Part shown: positions 1 to 10,944 of the stretch, piece after piece
Layout of the letters: the number at the start of each line of letters is the position of its first letter
Position numbering within the stretch: position 1 is the stretch's first letter
Assembly (NCBI GenBank): GCA_017893485.1
Contig: CM030366.1
Span: forward strand, 200,193,173-200,257,172
From: Hemerocallis citrina
Lineage: Eukaryota > Streptophyta > Magnoliopsida > Asparagales > Asphodelaceae
Length of the DNA: 64,000 nt
Reading direction: 5' to 3'
Program-made: the position numbers and the translations under genes
The notes under the pieces: model-generated
Database searches by the model: none
The model's input: only the letters and a program-made list of their open reading frames with translations
What the model was told of the DNA's origin: nothing

Positions 1-1833
1 ACAAAGCATGGGCTCGACGTCCCCTACTACAAGAAGCCAGGGTCGGTCAGGATGTATCCTGAAGACGTAGAAGACTTGGTCCAATTCAACGTGGATGTGC
101 CTTCATCTGGCCGGCCCCAGATACGGATGGAAAATGTTCAGTGTGCACTGAAGGCCGATTATCTGCCCATAATAAGGGCCAATCACTTCATTCCACAGAA
201 GTACGAGCTGATGGTTCCGAGCCCTGGTCTCCGTCCTACCACCGAGTTGGCCCCCAGCTTCTGTATGTTTTCCAAAGATGCTTTTCTTCTCGGGACTAAG
301 GTTGCCACTGCACCCATTCATTAAGAGGGTGCTGAGGTGGGGGGGCTGTGCCCAATGCAATACGACCCCAACTCGTGGAAGTAGCTGGTCTGCTTCATTC
401 TAAAATGCGAGGAGAAGAAGATCTCTCTGAAGTTGAAGTACTTGCGAGCTGTCTTAGGGGTGAGTTTGCTAGGAGATATGGAGGACATATTCTACATATC
501 CCCCGCCCTCACAAGAAGGTGGTGCATGGCCATCTAGATTCCATAAAAAGTGTGGAAGGAGAAGTACTTCGTAGTCGGGAGTGAGGTGCCTTAGAAAATT
601 CCTACGGTCTGGAATTTTTACAAGCCGAACCACAAATCCTCGAGGCGGAGGGATTTGATCGAGGCGGAGTGGGCTGATGTGGACAAAATTATAGCGGAGC
701 ACAACATCGGTTGGCCGCGCGTGATAGAGATACACCTAGCTCGAGCCGGACTGAGCCCATCCGACCCCTGTATGTTTTTGTTTCATTCTTGTCTAATTTT
801 TTGCTTTCGTATTAACATTCTCTTTTTCTCTACAGCGATGGATCCATTGAAGCTCGAGGCGAGGAAGGACCTGCTAGCACTGGCCCAGAAAAAGAGGCCG
901 AGAAGGCAGCATTGGTGGCGGGGCCAGTTCAGGGGGCGGTGGAGGTCTCTTCGGAGCCGTCCTCTAAGATGTCGAAGAAAAGCCACCGTCCCGAGAGGCA
1001 AAAGAGTCGGGTCGAGCTCAAGTATCCGAAAGGTTACCGAGGTCCTAAAGTTCGGGATCCCCGCTGTCCGTCCCGACGCCCGAAAGATGGTGGGCGAGAG
1101 GGGCCTTAGGTCGTTCACCCCGGACTGGACGGTCAAGGAGGGAGATTCGCTTGCCGAGGGCCCATCTCTATGGAGGTGGCAGATAAGCTCGCCATGGCCC
1201 GCAACTGGACCATCCTGGCGACCGAGACTACGGAGATGGCCTACATGAAGTGGACTCAAGCTCAAGTAGTGGTACGTGTTGGTTTGTTGTCTGTTTTCTT
1301 TTTGCACTGGGCATTCTTTTCTGACTCCTATTTATCTCGACTAGACGCTGATGACCGAGACGCAGTTGAAGAGATGCGTGGAGAAGGAGGTCCATACCGA
1401 GAAGCGAAATGCCGATCGGTACCTTCGAGAAGCGAAGGAATTGAGGATCGAGCTGACGGCCGCTCAGGGGGTGGCGCAGGCCTTCCAAGCCGACCTTGCC
1501 TCTCAACAGGACCAATATCTCCATGAATTGACGGCGGTTCAGGGAAAGGCAGCAGTGGATTACGATGAGCTGGCGATGGTAGCCTTGGAGGAGTTGATGA
1601 CCGCCTAAGACAAGGCGTACGATAGGGCGAAGGAGCACTTTCTGCTCATTTGCCCTGATGCAAAAATCGACCATCTCCACTATGGGTGGGAGCCTCCCGC
1701 GCATCCGCTAACCCCCGGTGGAGAGGGAGATGAGGCTCCGAGAGACCCCGACTTGGAGAAGGCCGGGGGGGGGGGGTGCGACGGCCGACGAAGAGGTGCA
1801 GATCCCCCCTCCGAAGTAGTTAAAATATTGTAG
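1..1833 (+). pseudogene. Antisense accessory gene of the Tat-type element (spliced, decayed)
   Basis: This lies opposite to gag-pol and is a typical plant retrotransposon accessory ORF of unknown function. Coding blocks run from the left edge to about 768, 836-1271 and 1346-1833. They are separated by two short T-rich introns (about 769-835 and 1272-1345) with GT starts and AG ends. The middle block contains a stretch reading IIAEHNIGWPRVIEIHLARA followed by a basic, lysine- and arginine-rich part. The last block is coiled-coil-like (RYLREAKELRIELTAAQG) and ends in an acidic tail. Defects visible are several frame changes in the first 650 bases and an in-frame TAA at 1606-1608, after which the frame stays open to a TAG at 1831-1833. 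The start is outside the window. No enzymatic motif is recognised. Confidence 0.55.
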
Positions 1834-2160
1834 GTGTTGAAGGATTGTCGGGTGGAAGCAAGACTGATGGTCTTTTTTCAATAAGTGGGGACCTCTGCTT
1901 TTCTTTTCATTAATGAAACCTGCCTGTTATTATGGACTCCAATCAAAAGGACAAAAATATAGAGTTTTCACCACCTTTTTGTTAATAATAAAAAATAGAT
2001 GTGGGTGGTAGAAGCTTCCTGGAAAAGCTTCAAACAAAGAGGTTGGGCTATTCACTTCATTGATTTGAGTTCTCTCTTTTTGTATTTGCCGAACGCGAAC
2101 TGGCCACCGCCTTTTGTAACTAATTTTTGAATTAATACAATGATGTTTTTGGCTGACCTT

Positions 2161-2819
2161 CTATGACTTGTTGTCTTTGGAGAGCTTTTTTAGTGAATCG
2201 TCATTTCCTCCCCTTTTGCCAGATGAACGAGATCCTTGGTGCCGACCTCAGTTCCGCTGAGGTCCGGCGACTTCGGAATAGGCTAGAGTCCAAGGAGAGC
2301 GTCTTGATCCGCTATCGTAAGCAGGCCCACGATCGAGAAGCCGCAGTAAGCTATTTCATGAACAAGTCCAAGGAGCTCAGCTTAGAGGTGGCACGCCTGA
2401 AGAAGGCTATATCCGATCGGGACTGGGAGAGTGCCGAGACGAACTGGTCAATATCTTATGCTTCCACCAAGTGACATACCTCTGAGTCCGTTCTTCGTGA
2501 GGTTGTGGTTGAAAAGGAGCTGGAGAATCAGAGATTGAAAGTCATGCTAGGCACAGGTCGGTCTTGGTTCGGCCATCTTGGGGGAGGAGGCCCCTTTATT
2601 TTTGGTTCCTCGCCGACCCTCTATCTAGAGATGGCAAGGCCTGCTGATGTGCAGAGCTCCGTTGTCGGGAAGTCTACATTAGCATGCCGGTGGTGCCAGA
2701 CGAGCACATCGAAGGACGTACCTGCTCGGTGGGGCTCGACATGGTTCGTGTTGGCCGAAAAAGCCCGAAGGGAAGCCCCAAGTGAAAAACTTAGGTTGAG
2801 GTTAGTGGAAGCGTTGTAA
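2161..2819 (+). pseudogene. Second coiled-coil fragment of the accessory gene
   Basis: An open stretch from about 2220 reads as charged coiled coil (EVRRLRNRLESKESVLIRYR). It is interrupted by a TGA at about 2472, then continues in frame with a short helix (VVVEKELENQRLKVML). It follows the first accessory block by about 330 bases of AT-rich sequence without coding signal (1834-2160). It may be a further exon of the same antisense gene or a neighbouring copy of its 3' part. The function is unknown. The open stretch after about 2560 has poor coding character. Confidence 0.4.
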
Positions 2820-2952
2820 TTTCCTTGTACTGTGGTCATTCAAGGTATTTGTGATGAATAAAAATTGATTTTTACGTCCCTCCTTATTTTCTAAGAGAGA
2901 TTAGGACGCTGTCCGTAGTGCAAGCCGAGTATCGGGCCCCATCTTGTAAGAA

Positions 2953-3726
2953 AATTAGGTGTGATTCGGAGTCATTGCCGAATGCCTAGCCCAAAAAGCT
3001 TGAGAAAGCTAAGGTATGGCTCGAGGTCAATGCCAAAAGTCGAGCTCCTGTGCTCTTGTAAAAGAGTTAGGGTGTGGTTCAGGATCATTGCCGAGTGCCT
3101 AGCCCATAAAGCTTGAGAAAGCTAGGGTATGGCTCGAGGTCAATGCTGAAAGTCGAGCTCCTGTGCTCTTGTAAAAGAGTTAGGGTATGGTTTGGGATCA
3201 TTACTGAGCACCTAGCCCGTAAAGCTTGAGAAATCTAGGGTATGGCTCGAGGTCAATGTCGAAAGTTGAGCTCATGTACTCTGTAAAAGACTTAGGGTGT
3301 GGTTCAAGATCATTGCCGAGCGCCTAGCCCATAAAACTTGAGAAAGCTAGGGTATGGCTCGAGGTCAAATGCCGAAAGTCGAGCTCCTGTGCTCTATAAA
3401 AGAGTTAGGGTGTGGTTCAGGATCATTGCCGAGCACCTAGTCCATAAAGCTTGAGAAAGCTAGGGTATGGCTCGAGGTCAATACCGAAAGTCAAGCTCCT
3501 GTGATCTATAAAAGAGTTAGGGTGTGGTTCGGGATCATTGTCAAGCGCCTAGCCCATAAAGCTTGAGAAAGCTAGGGTATGGCTCAAGGTAAATGCCGAA
3601 AGTCGAGCTCCTGTGCTCTTGTAAAAGAGTTAGGGTGTGGTTCGGGATCATTGCCGAGCACCTAGCCCGTAAAGCTTGCTGAAAAAGTTAGGGTATGGCT
3701 CGAGGTCAATGCCGAAAGTCGAGCTG
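2953..3726. repeat. 113-bp tandem array, dimeric, seven copies
   Basis: The anchor GGTATGGCTC recurs at 3013, 3126, 3239, 3351, 3464, 3576 and 3692, giving spacings of 113, 113, 112, 113, 112 and 116. Each unit is itself two related halves of about 56 bp: one begins TAGGGTGTGGTTCGGGATCA and the other TAGGGTATGGCTCGAGGTCA. It is therefore a higher-order dimer. It sits between integrase and the antisense accessory gene, where Tat elements are known to carry variable tandem repeats. Confidence 0.95.
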
Positions 3727-3834
3727 GAGGTGCCGAGTTTCCTTGCACAAAATTAGAACAAGAAAGGAATGAAACAAAGTTACACTTTTTATTTACACAA
3801 AAAAAAGCGGGGCACGTGGTATCGATTACATGAG

Positions 3835-6253
3835 TTTCTATTATACAAGGAGTTTAGTCGTCCCCTTCGAGGAACTTGGTGAGGTGTTCTGCGTTCCAGG
3901 GCTTCTTAATGATCCTGCCCCCCAGGTCTGTGAGTCGGTACGTGCCAGGACGTACCACTTCGGAGACCTTATACGGACCCTCCCAATTAGAGGCCAATTT
4001 TCACTTTTTACTGGGGTCGGATACCGCTGGCTTCCAGAGCATGAGGTCACCAAGCTAGATGTTGGTGGGGCGGACCTTCTTGTTGTAAAACTTCTTGATC
4101 TGTTGTTGGTATATGCTTCTCTGATGGCAATTTTTTTCCTGACCTCGTCAATTAGATCCAAGTTGGCTCTGAGGCCCGTTGAGTTGTTCTCCTCGTTGAA
4201 GGCCATGATCCTGGGCAAAGGGAGCCCGATCTCTAGGAGGATAACCGCCTCTGTGCCGTAGGTTAGGTTGAAAGGTGACTCACCTGTGGGGATTCTCTTC
4301 ATCGTCCGGTGCGCCTAGAGTACGCTTGGCAACTCGTCGACCCACAGCCCCTTGGATGAATTATCTAACCGCTTCCTGAGGCCGTCAAGGATTTGACAGT
4401 TCACGTTCTCGGCCTGGCTGTTTGACTGGGGGTGACATATCGATGAGAAGCGCTGCTTGACGCTGATGTCTTCGCAGAACTTCCGAAAGTTCTGGCCGGC
4501 GAATTAGGTCCCGTTGTCTGTGATAAGTATGCGGGGGATCCCGAACCGACAGATGATATTCTTACAGAAGAATTGCTGGGTTTAGTGCTCGGAGATCGTG
4601 GCCACGGGCTCTGCCTCGATCCATTTGGTAAAGTAGTCGATGGCCACCACGAGGAACTTCTTTTGGCCCGTTGCTTTTGGTAAAGGGCCGTCCAAATCCA
4701 TCCCCCACATAGCAAATAGGGTCGGACTCGCAAGGGAGTGGAGGTTCGCTTGTGGAAGCCTCTTCACAGAGGAGAATCTTTGGCAAAAGCTGCATCTTTT
4801 GACGAGGTCCTGAGCGTCTTGTAACATGGTCGACCAATAGTACCCGTGGTTTAGGGGTTTTCTTGCAAGTGACCTGCTCCCCATGTGACACCCTCCGATT
4901 CCTTCAGAGCGTACTTAGCCTCCTCGGGGGCCAGACAGCGAAGATAAGGTCTGTCGTCCGTTGTTGTGTACGAGCGTTTGAAGAGTGTCTCGTTGATTAT
5001 GATAAACCTCTCTGAATGGTAGAGACCCTGGTCGGTGACGAAGGATGTTTTGGTGATGTCCGGAGGGAACATTCGGATCTGATTGTAGCCTAAAAAGGCA
5101 TCCATGAAGGTTAAGAGCTCCTGACCCGACGTTGCGTCGATCAGAGCGTCGATGCTCGGGAGGGGAAAGGATCTTTGGGGCACGCCCTGTTGAGATCCGT
5201 GAAATCTATGCAGATTCTCCAGCACCGGCTGGCCTTCTTGACCATCACGACGTTAGCCAGCCACTCGGGGTAGCTGACCTCCTGAATGAACCGGGCGGAC
5301 AACAGTTTGTCCACCTCCGCTTTTACTACTTGTTGCCTCTCTGGGGAGAACTTGCGCCGCTTCTGATGGATTGACTTGGAGCCTGGGGCGACGCTCAGCC
5401 TATGCATGATTAGGTCCTCAAAATTTCTGTGAATGTCTGACGGGGTCCAGGAGAAGAGGTCGATATTGCGGCGTATGCAATCAATCAGTCCTGGCTTCAG
5501 GTCGGGGGAAAGGGTGCGGCTCACACGGAACCACTCGAATGAGACTTCCTCCAATTCGTCTGCGGGTTCTGATTCGAGATGGCTTCTTTCAGGCAGAAGC
5601 TCGACTGTGTCGAGTGGGATACCCCGCCTCCGATCGCATTCGTGTAGCAAGAACGTGCAGACTCCTAATTTCCTCTAACAACGCCAACTTCGAGGTCAGT
5701 GGAAAATTTCAGCTTCAAGTGATAGGCCGAGGGTACGGCCTGGAACGAGCAGAGGTCGGGTCGGCCGAGGATGGCATTATACGCCGCCTTGACGTTGACC
5801 ACCATAAAGTCCATTGATTTGGTCCATGTAATGGGGGTTGTGCCAGCTGTTACATCCAACGTTACGATCCCTTCAATATGTACTGGGATGCCTTGAGAAC
5901 CCATGCAGGGTGTACCCGGCCTACTTTAGCTTATCTCGGGGGAGCTTGAGGTTCTTAAATGCTTCCGAGAAGAGGATGTTGACCAAGCTCCCATTGTCCA
6001 CGAGAATTCGGCGGACTTCGAAATTTTTCATGACGAGGGCATCGCAGTGTGGGAGCCGGACTCCCTCCAGGTCTTCTCCAGAAAAGGATACATGTCGTTG
6101 TTGAATCTGGGGGGATGGATGGTCCCGAACAGAGTTAACCTCCCAGACAAAGGCCTTGCGGGAGGTATTAGATCCCCCCCCGGTCCACCATGGACACAGT
6201 GTAGTATGGCTTGCCCTCCGGTCTCCTCGGGCTCGGAGTCCCGCTCTGGCCAT
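3835..6253 (-). pseudogene. pol of the Tat-type element: protease, truncated RT, integrase
   Basis: In minus-strand order: an aspartic protease region (about 6253-5665) with the motif VDNGS in place of the usual D-S/T-G core and a downstream AYNAILGRP block; the N-terminal half of RT (about 5650-5025) with WLANVVMVKKASRCWRICID and DLNRACPKDPFP; then an abrupt jump to the linker before integrase (PYLRCLAPEEAKYALKE). The catalytic Y-x-D-D block and all of RNase H are absent, so there is an internal deletion near 5025. Integrase follows (about 4890-3835): its first catalytic Asp lies in WGMDLDGPLP, the second in ITDNGT (about 4515, followed by a TAA), and the Glu in a QAENVN block near 4410. Its C-terminal part is shifted into another frame near 4100. 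It cannot encode a working polyprotein. Confidence 0.85.
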
Positions 6254-7842
6254 CGGTTGATTGTTCGAGGAGGAGGTGAAGGCCAGGATTCCTCGTATCC
6301 CTTCGGTCTCGTGGATTATTCCGGGTGAACTCTCTTAAGTACCCTCGCTGGATGAGGGCCTCGATCTCGTTTTTAAGGACCCGATAGTTGCCCGTCTCGT
6401 GCCCGTTGTCTCGGTGGAAGTGGTAGTAGAATCTTTAGTCGCTCTTCTTGTTGTTGCTTGGTCAGGGAGGGAGTCGGACGAGCCCTTTATCCTCAATCTC
6501 CATCAAGAGTGCCGAGATGTTCTGGGTCAGCGGCGTGTACCTTTCAAATTGGGGGAATGGAGGAACTCTTTTGAGACTGGCCGTTTCTTTCATGGTTTTC
6601 TTGGCGGGTTCGACGTCGTCGGTCTTCTGCTTCCCCTTGGGAGTGGCTTCTTTGGTGCTCTCTGGATTTAGGGCCTCTTCCGCTCGAATGTACTTCTCGA
6701 CCCTGTTGAGCAGATCGGAAAAGTCGACGGGTGGTTTTTTGGCCAATGAAGCCTTCAGCTGACCGTGTCGAACGTTGTGTCGGAAAGTTGCCAAAGCGAT
6801 GCTCGCATCCAGAGTGGAGACCGATCACGCCTCGGCGGTGAACCTCTGAACGAAATCATGGAGTGACTCCCCTTCGTTTTGCCTGAGGTCCAGAAGGGAC
6901 GCGCTCGTCTTCTCGACATTTCGGCTGATCAAGAAGTGGGCTAGGAAGTTTGCTTTCAACTGGTCGAATGAGAAGACTCATCCGGGAGTGAGCTTTGAGA
7001 ACCATTCCCGAGCCGGGTCGCGAAGGGTGGTAGGGAAGACGCGGCATAGGAGGGGATCCGCAGTATTGTGAATCATCATGAGGGTCTTAAACCCCTTCAT
7101 GTGATCAGCGGGATCACCCTCGCCGTTGTATGTCTCGAATTGGGGAGGCCTGAAATTTCAGGGGATCTCGGCTTCCAAGATTTGGGGGGAGAATGGGGGT
7201 CGGGTCGGCCGATGATCATGACCCGGCATTGGTCCGCCCTCACTGAGATGGGCGAGGCGGTTCTCCATTTCTCGTAAGCGCCGAAGGACGACATCCTCTT
7301 GTTCCATGGGACAGATCGATCCATAGGATTCACCGCCCCTTGCTCCTAACCGAGGGTCGGAGTTGTTGCGGACCTCAGTTCCATGTCCGCCTCGGATTGC
7401 TTGGAGGACCTCGTCCCGAAAGTTTTTGAGCTTGGCCCTTGTGACTGGGGCTTTCCCCACCGGGTCCTGCGGGGGCAGAGGCTTACAGGGCGTGTGGCTG
7501 TGTCCCGGATCGCGTTCTATGGACGGCCGTCTGCGATGGTTCGAGACCTGAGTTGGAAGCGGCCTCTCTCCTAGTTCGATTGGCCTGCCGATCTAGGATG
7601 ACTCGTCGAAAATCGGTTGCGTTTGAGTGAGAAGCACTCGGGCTATGTCCGGCCGCGCCGTTGACCTGCGGATGGTTGGAACCTTGGGCGTCCGCGCGGC
7701 TGTGATGTGGAGGGTCTGGGTGTCGTATCGAGGTGACGGCCCTTCTGGCTTTGGGAGCCATAGAAGAGCTCGGACTTGAGAGGACGTTCCTGGTTGGGCT
7801 CGGACTGGCGGTAGTACCTGAGGTTCCTACAGACGGCGCCAA
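6254..7842 (-). pseudogene. gag of the Tat-type element
   Basis: The first Met is just inside the primer binding site. The N-terminal part (7842-7483) is rich in Ser, Pro and Arg. A charged helical segment follows (7460-7158). Then comes the retrotransposon gag core (about 7180-6830) with the family landmarks GDPADHMKGF, REWFSKL and FLISRNVEKTSASLLDLRQN, followed by a C-terminal charged segment (6794-6462) ending VPPFPQFERYTPL. The core is split across frames by small indels and by a stop near 6826. Gag would package the element RNA into virus-like particles. It lies upstream of pol in the same orientation. Confidence 0.75.
7833..7841 (-). other. Primer binding site of the Tat-type element
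   Basis: The minus-strand sequence TGGCGCCGT lies three bases inside the LTR end. It matches the first bases complementary to the 3' end of tRNA-Asp, the primer type I recall for several plant Ty3/gypsy elements. The match beyond nine bases is poor. Confidence 0.6.
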
Positions 7843-7844
7843 CC

Positions 7845-8337
7845 TGATGCTATTTTTTTTTGGGGGTGTGAGGGCAACAGGTGTGAGTTCTTGTAATTGT
7901 GTAGCGGAAGATGTGGTACTGGCGTTGATCTAATCCTAGGCCGTAGGACCGGCTCGGGAGTAGCAAGAGAGAGATGGAGGTCAGGTGCTCGGCTCGGATC
8001 TTTGAGACTCTGCTCGGTCTTTTGTACCTGCACACTGCCTAGAAATACTGGGAGAAGTCTCGGCGACAGACTCTCCGACGATCTGGTCAATTACTGAGAA
8101 AGCAACAGTAGTTAGGGTTCAGGTGAGGAAAAATTTATTACCTCTAGAAGTGAGGAAGGAGTCTAGTATTTATAGGCAGGGGTAAACGTGTCTGAGACCC
8201 TAACGGACCAGGTCGGACCCGTATGCCTGCGGGCTTGAATGGGCTGAAGTCCGTTCGACTCGTTTGACTTGATAATTACAGGAGAGTAAAGTCTGAGGAG
8301 ATCTGATGATCCAGATAGGGCCACGTCACTTACTTCA
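7845..8337 (-). repeat. 5' LTR of the Tat-type element (about 493 bp)
   Basis: On the minus strand it starts TGAAGTAAGTGACG and ends GCATCA, directly before the primer binding site. It holds a TATA box and a transcription-start-like region. The outer boundary is inferred from the TG...CA rule because the partner LTR is outside the window. Confidence 0.6.
8167..8174 (-). promoter_or_regulatory. TATA box in the 5' LTR
   Basis: The minus-strand sequence is TATAAATA within CCTATAAATACTAGAC, about 330 bases before the LTR's inner end. It is placed to drive gag-pol. This is a sequence match only. Confidence 0.5.
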
Positions 8338-8593
8338 TATCATTTACCGTTTGCCATCCTAATGGCATTAAATAAGGTTAACAAAAAATCAAAAATCATC
8401 CATTTGCCCTTCAATCAGTCCATGACCATAAGGTCCATAACCTACTTGAAAAGAGAGGGTAAGATGTCAAAGGTTGACTTAATTAAAATTATTCTAGACT
8501 AGTTTAATGTAAATGAAGTATATTTAGTGGTTTATTAGTATAGACTCTTTTTTATCTATCAATGCCCCCTCCGCTCTTTCCCGTTACTTTGAA

Positions 8594-8741
8594 CTAGTAT
8601 TATACACGTGCTGTGCACGTGGAGATTTTTTTGGGGGAGGGGAGAATGAAAAGGGAAAAAAAAATCTACCAGCACGTGCATTGCACGGATTGGAATATGG
8701 ACAAATTACACTAAGGCCTTCTTTCATTATAGTAGTAGAGA
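8594..8741 (-). mobile_element. Mini-Helitron, 148 bp
   Basis: On the minus strand it begins TCTCTACTACTATAATG and ends with a hairpin (CACGTGC-ACA-GCACGTG) about 8 bases before the terminal CTAG. It is flanked by A on the 5' side and T on the 3' side, the target that Helitrons use. It is non-autonomous with no coding capacity. Confidence 0.7.
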
Positions 8742-8839
8742 TGGTTCTATAGTTCCGACTTCAAAATGTGTTATTGAGATGATTGAAATGAGTTCGTTGT
8801 CAACATTTGACACAACTCCAACTATTCCTTATAAAAATA

Positions 8840-8996
8840 CTAGTAATTTACACGTGTGATGAACGTCTTAATAAATATAATTTTTAGAAGTAAAAATTTC
8901 TACGTAGTCTGGATTTGAACCTAAAATCTCCTTTATAATAGTCATGCACAGGGGATACACATATTTATTTACCATCTACCATTATAATAGTAGAGA
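8840..8996 (-). mobile_element. Mini-Helitron, 157 bp
   Basis: On the minus strand it starts TCTCTACTATTATAATGG and ends AAATTACTAG, with a short ACGT...ACGT stem just before the end. Flanks are A and T. Its 3' half resembles the element at 25524-25708, so both belong to one family. Confidence 0.65.
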
Positions 8997-9384
8997 TTTA
9001 AACAACTAGCACATCTCAACTGTAACCATAAATTAGGTGTTTCTCCACAAAATGTTATGAAACTTGCTATACTGCTTTACCAAAGAAAGTAACTTGGTAC
9101 ATTGCATTATTTAGTTGCCCCTACTGTACATTATTATTATTAGCCTACAACCTATTATTGACATTTTTTTAAAAAGCTAGACAACCTATAATTGACTTTC
9201 AAAAGAATTAAACAGTTTGTGGGCCTGAACTTAAGGTAAGTGGTCCCCTTTAATTGTTGGAGAATTTCCCAGTTCTAGAAAGAAGACCAATAGTTTGTGG
9301 GCCATGGCCACTTGTTCGATGTAAACATGTACTGGAAATTGGGGCCCACATTGTCTAAGACAGCCCATCTCTTCAATTTATTTG

Positions 9385-9838
9385 CCCATGTAACTATAAA
9401 AAAAACAACGATTTTTAGCTATACAATTTATAACACTTCAATGAATAGGCAAATGAATTTCAAATAATTTAATTTTATATATTTAGACTAATTTATATGT
9501 GTAGATCAATGTGAACGGTTCGGATCATTGATACGAAGACGGTAAGGTTGAGTGCACACAGAAGCTTAGTGCACAACGGAACATTACTCTCTCTCTCTAT
9601 ACCTTTGTGTACCCATGTAACTATAAAAAAAAACAACGATTTTCAGCTATACAATTTATAACACTTCAATGAATAGGCAAATAAATTTCAAATAATTTAA
9701 TTTTATATATTAAGACTAATTCATATATGTAGATCAATGTGAACGGTTTGGATCATTGATACGAAGACGGTAAGGCCGAGTGCACGCAGAAGCTTAGTGC
9801 ACAACGGAACATTACTCTCTCTCTCTCTCTCTAAGCCT
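9385..9838. repeat. 227-bp tandem duplication
   Basis: Two head-to-tail copies start CCCATGTAACTATAAAA at 9385 and 9612. They differ by only a few substitutions over the unit and both end in AAGCTTAGTGCACAACGGAA followed by a CT run. There is no coding signal. The right copy runs into the palindrome at 9793-9906. Confidence 0.9.
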
Positions 9839-9906
9839 TTGTGTATATATATATACACAAAGGCTTAGAGAGAGAGAGAGAGAGTAATGTTCCGTTGTGC
9901 ACTAAG
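9793..9906. repeat. Perfect 114-bp palindrome
   Basis: The arms 9793-9849 and 9850-9906 are exact reverse complements with no spacer. From the outside in they contain CTTAGTGCACAACGGAACAT, an 18-base CT run, AAGCCTTTGTG and a TATATA centre. A further direct copy of TGTTCCGTTGTGCACTAAG follows at about 9912-9930. Confidence 0.95.
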
Positions 9907-9931
9907 TCTGTATGTTCCGTTGTGCACTAAG

Positions 9932-9935
<4 letters not shown>

Positions 9936-9991
<56 letters not shown>
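9936..9991. repeat. (TA)n microsatellite
   Basis: An almost uninterrupted TA dinucleotide run of about 55 bases directly follows the palindrome region. Confidence 0.95.
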
Positions 9992-9992
<1 letters not shown>

Positions 9993-10944
9993 CTCCAAGT
10001 TATCTTTTTGGAACACAAATTCAGGGGTTCTGAGTCTTCTGACTGTATATTTGTATGGACATGCAGGATTTCTCATTTCTTAATTTCTGATGTTACTCTG
10101 ATACAATACATTTCTCCATCACAAATTCAGCATATGAAACTTTTGCTCTTATGTATAAAACTTTTGCTCTTATGTATAAAACTTTAGAATGCATGTTTAT
10201 CTTAAAGACACTTATGATCATGGTAAATATGTTTCAGAATAATAGACTTGTAGCTCATGTCGAAGCGTTTAGTTTAGTGTGGACTCAATAATGTTCATCT
10301 TATATATAGCATTAAATTGAACCCAAAAAAAAGAAAAAAGGAAAACAGTATATGCTGTGCAATGCATGTCCTCATATTTTCTTCAGGTTGTAAACTGCAG
10401 CAGTACAAGAGTAAGCAGTGATTTAATAAGTGGGCAAAGTTAAGAGGCAATGACCTAATAAGGAATAAGCCCTGTAGGAGGAGGAGTAGTAGATGTTACT
10501 TTCAGATTCCAAAAATTGAAACCCATTACTAAAAGACACCTTGGCTTTTAGGAAGCAACCAAGAAGCAGCCAGAACCAATAACTCTCTTGGTCCATCTTT
10601 GCCATGTGACTGATTTGACAAGTTTGAATGCTAAAATATTATATTTATGATTAATATCCATGCAATTTCTTAGATAAATGACATGAATGTTTTTTTTCTT
10701 CTCTCTTTTTAAGGTAGAGCAACAAATTAATACTAGTACATCCATCAAAAAAAACAAATTAATACTAGTACTGCATATGAGGTAAAATCAATATAATAAA
10801 ACGCAAAGAAAGTTATGAAGTGGCTCACCTTCAATCTTTCAAAATTAAAGGTCTACATTTAACTTTACAAAATACATTTTTTCTGTCAAAATTTTACCTT
10901 CAAAATTCAAATTCAAATCCCAAAACAATTCCTTTATTTATTTA
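9992..10944. other. Non-coding stretch, nothing recognised
   Basis: AT-rich sequence with short open frames that lack coding character and match no family I know. It contains a small direct repeat (AAACTTTTGCTCTTATGTAT) near 10137-10180. The LINE begins at its right end. Confidence 0.7.

Larger units (their letters stand above)
1..8337 (-). mobile_element. Ty3/gypsy retrotransposon, Tat-type, internally deleted, 3' end outside the window
   Basis: Read on the minus strand the order is LTR (8337-7845), primer binding site, gag, aspartic protease, reverse transcriptase, integrase (ending near 3835), a tandem array, and then a spliced accessory gene on the opposite strand (1-2820). An extra antisense gene plus tandem repeats between integrase and the 3' LTR is the layout known for the Tat lineage (Retand, Grande, Ogre relatives). 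The protease, RT and integrase motifs also fit that lineage. The 3' LTR is not seen and should lie left of position 1. All genes carry stops or frameshifts, and the C-terminal RT plus RNase H are missing, so the copy is dead. Confidence 0.85.

Noticed and set aside
3830..4261. Plus-strand 143-codon open frame opposite integrase
   Set aside because: Shadow of the integrase C-terminus on the minus strand.
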